The position numbers were made by a program, and so were the translations under genes. The notes beneath the pieces were generated by a model, which was given only the letters and a program-made list of their open reading frames with translations, was not told the DNA's origin and did no database searches. From the NCBI GenBank assembly GCA_900553215.1, contig USCJ01000113.1, forward strand, positions 1-5,216: a stretch of 5,216 nucleotides of DNA, given 5' to 3'. The stretch comes from an uncultured Collinsella sp. Its GTDB lineage: Bacteria > Actinomycetota > Coriobacteriia > Coriobacteriales > Coriobacteriaceae. Shown here one piece after another: positions 1 to 5,216 of the stretch; position 1 is the stretch's first letter; each line of letters opens with the position of its first letter.

Positions 1-1
1 T

Positions 2-1321
2 CCGCGCGAAAACGCCGCGCCCGTTGCCGAAGATGAGCTCGCCCAGGCTGCCAACGCAGCGCCCAACCCCGATGCGCCCATCATGAAGATCGCCCAATGG
101 GCCGACTACTTGCAAGAGCTCGGCATCGGTGCTGTGCTCATTAACCCGCCGCTCGAATCCGACAGCCATGGCTACGACACGCGCAGCCTGCGCCATATCG
201 ACCGTCGCCTGGGTGGGGATGCCGATTTTGCCGCCGTGTGCGAGACGCTGCACGCCCATGGCATCCGCGTGGTGCTCGATGCGGTCTTCAACCATGTGGG
301 CCGTGGCTTTTGGGCCTTCCGCGATGTGCAGGAGCGCAAGTGGGACTCGCCCTACAAGGACTGGTTCCACATCAGCTTTGACGGCGACTCCTGCTATGGC
401 GATGGCTTTTGGTACGAGGGCTGGGAAGGCCATTTTGAGCTCGTGAAGCTCAACCTGCAAAACCCCGCCGTGGTCGATTACCTGCTCGAGTCCGTGCGCC
501 GTTGGGCCGACGTCTTTGGCGTCGACGGCCTGCGCCTGGACGTTGCCTATATGCTCGACCGCGACTTTATGCGCCGCCTGCACGCCTTTGCCCGTGAGCT
601 CAAGCCCGACTTTGTGCTGATCGGCGAGACGCTCCACGGCGACTACAACCAGATCGTCAACGACGAGATGCTCGACTCCTGCACCAACTACGAGTGCTAC
701 AAGGGCCTGTACTCCAGCTTTAACTCGGTCAATATGTTCGAGATCGCGCACTCGCTGCACCGCCAGTTTGGCGGCGACCCCTGGTGCATCTACCGCGGCA
801 AGCACCTGCTGTCGTTTGTCGACAACCACGACGTGCCGCGCCTGGCAAGTATCCTCACCGACAAGTCGTGCCTGCGTCCCGCCTATGGCATGCTCTTTGG
901 CATGCCGGGCATCCCGTGCGTCTACTATGGCAGCGAGTGGGGAATTGCCGGTGAAAAGGGTGGCCCCGATGGCGACTGGGCGCTGCGACCTGCGCTCGAT
1001 GAGCCTGCGCCTAACGAGCTGACGGCGTTTATCACGCAGCTTGCGCACCTTCGCTCGGCCGACGACGCGGCGGCCCGTGCTCTCAACTACGGTGCCTATC
1101 GCAACGTGGTGATCCAGAACAAGCAGCTGCTGTTCGAGCGCGCCTGCGACGACGCGACGGTGCTCGTGGCGGTCAATGCCGTGAACGAGCCCTATACCTT
1201 TGGAGCCGGCGAGCTCAACGGCTCCTTCGTCGACCTGCTTGCCGACGATGCGCCCACGGTCGAGCTTACGGGTACCCTCGAGCTTGCACCCTATGAGGTG
1301 CGCTATCTACTGAGGGCCTAG
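2..1321 (+). CDS. GH13 family alpha-glucan hydrolase (alpha-amylase / maltodextrin glucosidase type), 5' partial
   Basis: This enzyme probably hydrolyses alpha-1,4 bonds in maltodextrins or starch fragments by the retaining GH13 mechanism. The frame is open from the left edge, so the ATG at 83 is internal and the true start lies upstream; 439 residues are visible. Counting from that ATG, all four GH13 regions are present: region I DAVFNHVG (66-73), region II GLRLDVAY with nucleophile Asp153, region III GETLHG with acid/base Glu182, and region IV FVDNHD with transition-state Asp250. YYGSEWG (281-287) follows, then a short beta-rich C-terminal domain. The SHGYDT and WYEGWEGH motifs recall a compact GH13 group of about 430-450 residues from gut bacteria, so perhaps only some 15-25 N-terminal residues are missing (inference). 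An Ala/Pro/Glu-rich stretch of about 25 residues precedes the first barrel helix. No signal peptide can be assessed. The class is certain; the exact substrate is not. Confidence 0.9.
   Translation, partial: PRENAAPVAEDELAQAANAAPNPDAPIMKIAQWADYLQELGIGAVLINPPLESDSHGYDTRSLRHIDRRLGGDADFAAVCETLHAHGIRVVLDAVFNHVGRGFWAFRDVQERKWDSPYKDWFHISFDGDSCYGDGFWYEGWEGHFELVKLNLQNPAVVDYLLESVRRWADVFGVDGLRLDVAYMLDRDFMRRLHAFARELKPDFVLIGETLHGDYNQIVNDEMLDSCTNYECYKGLYSSFNSVNMFEIAHSLHRQFGGDPWCIYRGKHLLSFVDNHDVPRLASILTDKSCLRPAYGMLFGMPGIPCVYYGSEWGIAGEKGGPDGDWALRPALDEPAPNELTAFITQLAHLRSADDAAARALNYGAYRNVVIQNKQLLFERACDDATVLVAVNAVNEPYTFGAGELNGSFVDLLADDAPTVELTGTLELAPYEVRYLLRA
1311..1316 (+). promoter_or_regulatory. Ribosome binding site of the DNA-glycosylase fragment
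   Basis: TGAGGG lies 8 bases before the ATG at 1325 and inside the last codons of the GH13 gene. It supports this start and suggests that the two genes are co-transcribed and translationally coupled. Confidence 0.55.
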
Positions 1322-1324
1322 CCC

Positions 1325-1474
1325 ATGCCTGTGTCCGACGAGGGCTATCAACATATTGAGCATGGGTTTGAACCCGTGTTTGACGAGCGCTCGCGCGTTT
1401 TGGTGCTGGGGTCGTTTCCCTCGGTGCTCTCGCGTGCCAATGCCTTCTACTATGGCAATCCGCAGAACCGCTTG
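1325..1474 (+). pseudogene. DNA-deoxyinosine (hypoxanthine-DNA) glycosylase, N-terminal fragment, 3' part missing
   Basis: The family excises deaminated bases such as hypoxanthine from DNA (uracil-DNA-glycosylase superfamily, family 6). Only the first 49 residues match it. HGFEPVFDERSRVLVLGSFPS (13-33) is the first beta-strand plus the GSFPS loop of the active site, and FYYGNPQNR (41-49) is the conserved segment normally followed by Phe-Trp. Here R49 is followed by Leu-Ala-Tyr, and the frame then runs antisense through argD to a stop at 1694-1696, giving an unrelated tail. Complete members are roughly 160-190 residues, so about two thirds of the protein is absent. The ATG at 1325 has a good ribosome binding site and lies 3 bases after the GH13 stop. 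As shown, the gene cannot make a working enzyme. The family call rests on remembered motifs from a short stretch. Either the gene is truly broken or the contig is misjoined here. Confidence 0.7.
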
Positions 1475-1929
1475 GCGTACAGGCGCGCGAGCTTCATCGA
1501 GCCCTCGTTGGCCTCGGCGCCGGAGTTGGCAAAGAAGGTCTCCCAAACCTGCTCATCCGCAGCCGGGGCACCAAGAGCAGCTGCCGTGGTCTCATCGCCG
1601 GCGGCAATGGCATCGGCAAGCACGCGTGCACCATCTAAGTCGTCGTTGGCAAGCTTGGACAGCAGCGCCGCGACCTGTCCACGCTGCTCGATGTAGAAGT
1701 AATTGGAGACATGCATGAGCTTTTTGGTCTGTGCCTCGAGCGCCGAGAGCACAGCCGGGTCGCCATGACCTAGGCTGCACACGCCGATGCCGGCAAGAAA
1801 GTCGAGGTACTCACGACCATCGTCGCCGGTGAGCTTCATGCCGTGACCCTCGACAAACTCGACCGGAGAGCGGCCAAAGGTATGCATAACGTAATGGGAT
1901 TCAAGCGATTGCTGAGCTGCAAGTGACAT
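1450..1929 (-). pseudogene. argD: Acetylornithine aminotransferase, N-terminal fragment, 3' part missing
   Basis: ArgD is a class III PLP aminotransferase that converts N-acetylglutamate semialdehyde and glutamate to N-acetylornithine and 2-oxoglutarate. The fragment starts at the ATG at 1929, with an AAAGG ribosome binding site 6 bases upstream. Visible features are the N-terminal YVMHTFGRSPVEFVEG (13-28), DFLAGIGVCSLGHGDP (43-58), NYFYIEQRG (76-84) and the cofactor-phosphate loop NSGAEANEG (135-143) with KLARLYAKR (146-154). After R154 (about 1468) the reading frame is antisense to the DNA-glycosylase gene and ends at a stop five residues later. About 240-250 residues are missing, including the Schiff-base lysine, so this copy is inactive as shown. 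A stretch of roughly 30 Ala/Asp-rich residues (about 95-128) precedes the NSGAEANEG strand and is longer than in E. coli ArgD. It is last in the argCJBD order, 69 bases after argB. Confidence 0.85.
1468..1475. other. Head-on junction between two truncated genes
   Basis: Glycosylase homology (+ strand) runs through codon R49 at 1469-1471. ArgD homology (- strand) runs through K153 at 1471-1473 and possibly R154 at 1468-1470. The two therefore share a few bases, CCGCTTGG at most, as expected for a join at microhomology. No inserted bases, insertion sequence or target duplication lie between them. The two sides have similar base composition and codon style, so they plausibly come from the same or a closely related genome. 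Confidence 0.75.
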
Positions 1930-1935
1930 GGGATG

Positions 1936-1941
1936 CCTTTC
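1936..1941 (-). promoter_or_regulatory. argD ribosome binding site
   Basis: On the minus strand GAAAGG lies 6 bases before the ATG at 1929, which fixes this start for argD. Confidence 0.55.
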
Positions 1942-1946
1942 GTTGA

Positions 1947-1960
1947 GCGCCGGACGGCGC
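1947..1960 (-). other. Small GC hairpin in the argB-argD spacer
   Basis: GCGCC and GGCGC form a 5-bp stem around a 4-base loop a few bases upstream of the argD ribosome binding site. No T-run follows on either strand, so it is not a terminator. It could modestly affect argD translation or mRNA processing, but a stem this short is expected by chance in GC-rich DNA. The rest of the 69-base spacer shows nothing recognisable. Confidence 0.25.
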
Positions 1961-1998
1961 AGGCCTATGGGTGCAGAAATGGGGCGGCTGCGGGTCAG

Positions 1999-2979
1999 TT
2001 AGACCGTCTGAAGCTTCTCGACCTCGTCGAGGTTCTCGGTCAGACGCGCAGCAAACGTCGAAAGCGGATGCGGATGCGTATCGAACTCGTAAGCCGTCTC
2101 GGTGGAATGGATCACGGTGCCGACGCCGGCATCGGTCAGCAGCTCCAGCAGCAGCGAATGCGGCGTGGTGCCGTTGATGATGTGAGCGCGAAATACGCCG
2201 CCGGCAAGCGCATCGACGGCCGCGCGCAGCTTGGGAATCATGCCCTTATCGACCTCGCCGCCGTAGAGCATTTCGTTAACCTCGTCGAGTGTTAGGTTGG
2301 AGATGAGTGAGTCTTTATCGCTAAAGTCCTTGTACAGGCCGTCGACGTCGGTCAAAAAGATCGCCTTATGCGCATGCAGCGCCGCCGCAACGGCACCGGC
2401 GGCGGTATCGGCGTTGATGTTGAAGAAACCGCCGTCCTCCCCCGCCGCGACGGTAGCGATGACGGGGATGTACTCGCTATCGAGCAGGCGCTCGATATAG
2501 TCGGTGTTGACGTGCGTGACCTTGCCTACGCGGCCGAGTTCGGGGTCGAGCGGCTCGGCGATGAGCGTACCGGCATCGCTGCCCGAAACGCCCACGGCCA
2601 GGTTGCCGTGATGGTTGAGCGCCGCGACCAGCTCCTGGTTGACCTTGCCGCCCAGCACCTCGCGCACGATATCCATGGTCGCCGGCGTGGTCACGCGCTG
2701 GCCGTTCATAAACTCGACGGGGATGTCGTAGTGGCTAAGCGCCTCGTTGATGGCCTTGCCGCCACCGTGCACGATAACAGGGCGCATGCCGATGATCTTG
2801 AGCAGGACGATGTCGCTCATCACGTCGCGGCGCAGCTGCTCATCAACCATGGCGGCTCCGCCATATTTGATAACAACCGTCTTGCCGGTCAGGTTCTTAA
2901 TCCACGGCAGCGCTTCGGACAGCAGCTGCGCGGTTGCTTCGTTGGATTCACTCGAACGACAATCGCGTGCGAATTTCAT
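1999..2979 (-). CDS. argB: Acetylglutamate kinase
   Basis: This cytoplasmic amino acid kinase phosphorylates N-acetylglutamate with ATP, the second step of ornithine/arginine synthesis. The 326-residue protein shows VIKYGGAAM with catalytic Lys38, the VHGGGKAI glycine loop (70-77) for substrate and phosphate binding, NINADTAAGA (187-196) with Asp191 matching the catalytic-site Asp of E. coli, FLTDVDGLYKD (208-218), and KGMIPKL with Lys250. About 30 residues before the core (NEATAQLLSEALPWIKNL, 13-30) look like the extra N-terminal helix of hexameric, arginine-inhibited kinases. Feedback inhibition is therefore likely and would suit a cyclic pathway with ArgJ. The ATG at 2979 is preferred because GAGG sits 6 bases upstream. 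An in-frame TTG at 3039 would add 20 residues (MPRLRTAEHGAITIRKTRQI) without a ribosome binding site. A tail of about 36 residues follows the usual GVGTVI end. It lies 81 bases after argJ. Confidence 0.95.
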   Translation of the reverse strand: MKFARDCRSSESNEATAQLLSEALPWIKNLTGKTVVIKYGGAAMVDEQLRRDVMSDIVLLKIIGMRPVIVHGGGKAINEALSHYDIPVEFMNGQRVTTPATMDIVREVLGGKVNQELVAALNHHGNLAVGVSGSDAGTLIAEPLDPELGRVGKVTHVNTDYIERLLDSEYIPVIATVAAGEDGGFFNINADTAAGAVAAALHAHKAIFLTDVDGLYKDFSDKDSLISNLTLDEVNEMLYGGEVDKGMIPKLRAAVDALAGGVFRAHIINGTTPHSLLLELLTDAGVGTVIHSTETAYEFDTHPHPLSTFAARLTENLDEVEKLQTV

Positions 2980-2985
2980 AATCTG

Positions 2986-2989
2986 CCTC
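2986..2989 (-). promoter_or_regulatory. argB ribosome binding site deciding the start
   Basis: On the minus strand GAGG lies 6 bases before the ATG at 2979. This favours that start over the upstream in-frame TTG at 3039, which has no purine-rich sequence before it. Confidence 0.5.
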
Positions 2990-3060
2990 GTCTTTCGTAT
3001 CGTTATCGCGCCGTGCTCCGCTGTCCGCAATCGCGGCAAGATGCGCAGCGTGCCTGGAAT

Positions 3061-4329
3061 CTAGGAACGGTAGTCGCCGTTGATGGAGATGTACTCATGC
3101 GTGAGGTCGCAGGTCCACACGGTCGTTGCCGCGTCGCCTGCGCCCAGGTCGGCCGAGATCACGATCTCGGGCGCCTCAAAACGTCGTAGAGCCTCGTCCT
3201 CGTCAAAGGGAACAGTCAGACCGTTGCGACAGACAGGCATGCCCATCATGTCGATGGAAACGTCTTCCTGATTAAACTTCACGCCGCACTTGCCAAGCGC
3301 CATAGCAACGCGGCCCCAGTTGCAGTCGTGGCCGGCGATGCAGGTCTTAACGAGCGGCGAGTTGGCAACGGCACGGGCGGCGATATCGGCCTCCTCGTCG
3401 TTAGCGGCGCCGGTAACGTTGACCGTAACAAGCTTGGATGCGCCCTCACCATCGGCGGCGATATTGCGCGCCAGGCTCTCGCACACCTCGTGCACGGCAA
3501 ATGCCAACTCGTCAAAGGCATTGGAGCCCTCGACGATCGGCTCGGCATCTGCGGCAGCGGCGCCGGAGGCAAGCATGATGCAGGTGTCGTTGGTCGAGGT
3601 GTCGGAATCGACCGTTACCTTGTTAAAGGTCTGCTTGACGGTCGAGAGCAGCAGGGCATGAAGTGCCGCAGGCTCGACGGGAGCATCGGTGGTGATAACT
3701 GCGATCATGGTGGCCATGTTGGGCATGATCATACCCGAGCCCTTGCACATTCCGCCTACCGTATAGACATTGCCCGCATGACCCGCAGCCTCACTGACGT
3801 AGGACACGGCGTACTCCTTGGAGTGCGTGTCGGTCGTCATGATGGCGCGAGCGGCATCGGCGCCACCGTGGGCGGAGAGCGCCTCGTAGGCAGCAGGAAT
3901 GGCGGTCTCAAACGTGTCGATCGGCAGAATCTGGCCAATTACACCCGTGGAGGCAACCAGAATCTGCTGGGGCTCGCAGCCGATGACCTGCGATGCGATG
4001 CTGCACGTCTCGCGCGCGCAGGCAAGGCCGGTCTCACCCGTGGCGGCGTTGGCATTGCCAGAGTTGACCGAAACACCGGCGATGATACCGTAGCCCTTGT
4101 CGGCACCGCCCAGGTTGGCACGGCTCACCTGCACGGGCGCCGCGCAAAAGCGATTGGTGGTAAACACGCCGGCACCGGGACAGGGTTTATCGGGCACGAC
4201 GAGCGCGTAATCCAGACGCTCGGGGTTCTTGCGGAACCCAGCGTGGATGCCTGCGGCTTTAAAACCAGCCGCAGCCGTAACGCCACCCTCGACGGCGCGA
4301 ATCTTGATATCAAACAGCTCGGTATTCAT
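3061..4329 (-). CDS. argJ: Glutamate N-acetyltransferase / ornithine acetyltransferase
   Basis: ArgJ moves the acetyl group of N-acetylornithine to glutamate, releasing ornithine and regenerating N-acetylglutamate; bifunctional members also use acetyl-CoA. The sequence cannot show which type this is. The 422-residue length is typical for the family. The protein is made as a precursor that cleaves itself. KGSGMIMPNMATMIA (196-210) is the cleavage motif, with the cut expected between Ala206 and Thr207, so that Thr207 becomes the beta-chain N-terminus and nucleophile. ASTGVIG (126-132) supplies the Thr128-Gly129 oxyanion hole. TTDTHSKEYAV (165-175), DSDTSTNDT (241-249) and the C-terminal NWGR (337-340) and HEYISINGDYRS are further signatures. 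The ATG at 4329 has AAGGAG 11 bases upstream. It sits between argC (134-base gap) and argB (81-base gap) and is co-oriented with both. No defect is visible. Confidence 0.97.
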   Translation of the reverse strand: MNTELFDIKIRAVEGGVTAAAGFKAAGIHAGFRKNPERLDYALVVPDKPCPGAGVFTTNRFCAAPVQVSRANLGGADKGYGIIAGVSVNSGNANAATGETGLACARETCSIASQVIGCEPQQILVASTGVIGQILPIDTFETAIPAAYEALSAHGGADAARAIMTTDTHSKEYAVSYVSEAAGHAGNVYTVGGMCKGSGMIMPNMATMIAVITTDAPVEPAALHALLLSTVKQTFNKVTVDSDTSTNDTCIMLASGAAAADAEPIVEGSNAFDELAFAVHEVCESLARNIAADGEGASKLVTVNVTGAANDEEADIAARAVANSPLVKTCIAGHDCNWGRVAMALGKCGVKFNQEDVSIDMMGMPVCRNGLTVPFDEDEALRRFEAPEIVISADLGAGDAATTVWTCDLTHEYISINGDYRS

Positions 4330-4463
4330 CGTCTTTATGACTCCTTATGTCAAACAAAAAACGGACATCGGTTGGCGCGCCATGCCAGTCGTGATCATGA
4401 GACCAGCTCAAGAGTGGCGCCCCACTCGATGCCCGACTACCAAATCGTTAACAATCGAATGTA
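4330..4463 (-). other. argC-argJ spacer with a hairpin and a palindrome
   Basis: This 134-base non-coding gap is the longest inside the operon. On the minus strand it holds, in order: an AT-rich stretch around GTTAAC just after the argC stop, a perfect 6-bp stem (GAGTGG/CCACTC, 4412-4427) with a 4-base loop, a 10-bp palindrome TGGCGCGCCA (4373-4382), and a run of six T (4356-4361) about 11 bases further on, before the argJ ribosome binding site. The palindrome and T-run loosely resemble a weak terminator or attenuator, but a 10-bp palindrome with no loop would fold poorly. No convincing internal promoter or ArgR operator was found. The role is unknown. Confidence 0.4.
4341..4346 (-). promoter_or_regulatory. 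argJ ribosome binding site
   Basis: On the minus strand AAGGAG, the strongest such match in the window, ends 11 bases before the ATG at 4329. The spacing is slightly long. Confidence 0.6.
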
Positions 4464-5216
4464 CTACACCGGGCACGCCACTGTGGGCAAGCCTCGTCGC
4501 TCGTCAAAACCAAAGACGATATCGGCGCACTGGACTGCTTGGCCCGCAGCGCCCTTGCACAAATTGTCGATAGCACCCGTCGCCACCAGCACGCCCGCGC
4601 GCTTGTTGAGCGCGAGGCCAATCTGGGCAGCGTTGGTACCGACGACCGAAGCCGTCTTGGGCTGCTGGCCGGCATCGAGCACGCGCACAAAGGTACGACC
4701 GGCGTAGAACTGCTTGTAATGGTCGACGACATCCTCAAGAGCCAGAGTGTCGAGAGCCTGCGGCGCGAGCGGCAGCGTCACCGTGGAGAGCAGGCCGCGC
4801 TTGAGCGGTGCCAGGTGCGGGGTAAAGACGACGCGATCGGTCAGGCCCAAGATCTGCTCGATTTCGGGCGTGTGGCGATGCTTGCCCACGCCGTAGGCCT
4901 CCAAGTTCTCGTCGGCGCTGCAAAAATGGGTGCGGGCGTTGCAGGACTTACCGGCGCCCGTCACGCCGCTAATGGCATCGACAATCACGGGGCCGTTCTC
5001 GGCCACCCAGCCCGCGCGCACGGCGGGCGCGGCGGCAAGGCTCGTTGCGGTGGGATAGCAACCGGCGCAGGCGACCAGCACGGGTTTGCCGTCGGCATGG
5101 TCGGATGCGGCGGTCTCCAAGTCTTGGCAGAACAGCTCGGGCAGACCGAAGGCACGGGTCTTGAGCAGCTCGGGGCTCGTATGCGCGGCGGCATACCAAG
5201 CCTCAAAAACGGACGC
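4464..5216 (-). CDS. argC: N-acetyl-gamma-glutamyl-phosphate reductase, 5' partial
   Basis: ArgC reduces N-acetylglutamyl 5-phosphate to the semialdehyde with NADPH, the third step of the pathway. The frame is open to the right edge, so the TTG at 5120 is internal; 250 residues are visible and about 90-100 N-terminal residues, with the Rossmann nucleotide-binding motif, lie outside. Counting from the edge, residues 14-28 (SPELLKTRAFGLPEL) match the family, and AGCYPTAT contains the nucleophile Cys53. SGVTGAGKS and the FCSADENLEAYGVGKHRHTPEI block, with the catalytic His region, follow. FTPHLAPLKRGL and DNLCKGAAGQAVQCA, both highly conserved, complete the dimerisation and catalytic domain. The C-terminus is intact, ending FGFDERRGLPTVACPV. 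Most family members have Pro before GCYPT; here it is Ala, a mild variation. This is the first operon gene in view; the operon promoter and any ArgR sites must lie beyond the right edge or further upstream. Confidence 0.95.
   Translation of the reverse strand, partial: ASVFEAWYAAAHTSPELLKTRAFGLPELFCQDLETAASDHADGKPVLVACAGCYPTATSLAAAPAVRAGWVAENGPVIVDAISGVTGAGKSCNARTHFCSADENLEAYGVGKHRHTPEIEQILGLTDRVVFTPHLAPLKRGLLSTVTLPLAPQALDTLALEDVVDHYKQFYAGRTFVRVLDAGQQPKTASVVGTNAAQIGLALNKRAGVLVATGAIDNLCKGAAGQAVQCADIVFGFDERRGLPTVACPV

Noticed and set aside
1475..1696. Continuation of the DNA-glycosylase frame to a stop at 1696
   Set aside because: These codons are the antisense of argD and bear no resemblance to the glycosylase family. 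They are counted as out-of-homology tail, not as a new domain.
1930..1998. Possible terminator between argB and argD
   Set aside because: Only a 5-bp stem is present and no T-run follows on the transcribed strand.
2980..3039. Upstream TTG start for argB adding 20 residues
   Set aside because: There is no ribosome binding site before the TTG, whereas the ATG at 2979 has GAGG at good spacing.
2368..3189. 273-codon open frame on the + strand opposite argB
   Set aside because: It has the same antisense phase relationship to argB as the one opposite argJ and encodes no recognisable domain.
4348..4353. TTGACA on the minus strand as a -35 box for argJ
   Set aside because: With normal spacing the -10 box would fall on the argJ start codon and no TATAAT-like sequence is there, so it is probably chance.
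4441..4463. AT-rich stretch around GTTAAC as a possible ArgR operator
   Set aside because: It does not fit the inverted TGAAT/ATTCA pattern of an ARG box. The repeated AATCG units are direct, not inverted.
3328..4707. 459-codon open frame on the + strand opposite argJ and the end of argC
   Set aside because: It lies antisense to argJ with its first codon position opposite argJ third positions, which in GC-rich genes removes stop codons. Its product is low-complexity with no recognisable motif, whereas argJ and argC have clear catalytic residues.

Overview
The window is GC-rich, gene-dense bacterial DNA. Its codon use and gene set fit a high-GC actinobacterium, most likely a gut Coriobacteriia such as Collinsella. 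That assignment is from memory of family sequences, not from a search. Two transcription units point towards each other and meet abruptly near position 1470.

Left unit (+ strand, 1 to about 1474): a GH13 alpha-glucan hydrolase, complete at its 3' end and probably lacking only a short N-terminal piece, ends at 1321. Three bases later, with its ribosome binding site inside the GH13 3' end, begins a gene whose first 49 residues look like a family 6 uracil-DNA-glycosylase superfamily enzyme (DNA-deoxyinosine / hypoxanthine-DNA glycosylase). Its homology stops at a conserved NPQNR motif.

Right unit (- strand, about 1468 to 5216): an arginine biosynthesis operon in the order argC-argJ-argB-argD. 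ArgC (N-terminus off the right edge) reduces N-acetylglutamyl phosphate. ArgJ transfers the acetyl group from N-acetylornithine to glutamate and so recycles it. ArgB phosphorylates N-acetylglutamate. ArgD aminates the semialdehyde. Together they form the cyclic ornithine pathway. argJ and argB are intact with clear active-site residues. argD is cut after about 154 residues, before its PLP-binding lysine.

The main anomaly is the point where the two units meet. The 5' part of the glycosylase gene is fused head-on to the 5' part of argD, and both lose their 3' portions inside the same few bases. This is either a real rearrangement (an inversion or deletion through short microhomology) or an assembly chimera; the sequence alone cannot decide. 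Nothing else points to a new system: there is no mobile element, CRISPR array, tRNA or rRNA. The remaining points of interest are lineage-type insertions or extensions in GH13, ArgD and ArgB, and a structured 134-base argC-argJ spacer.
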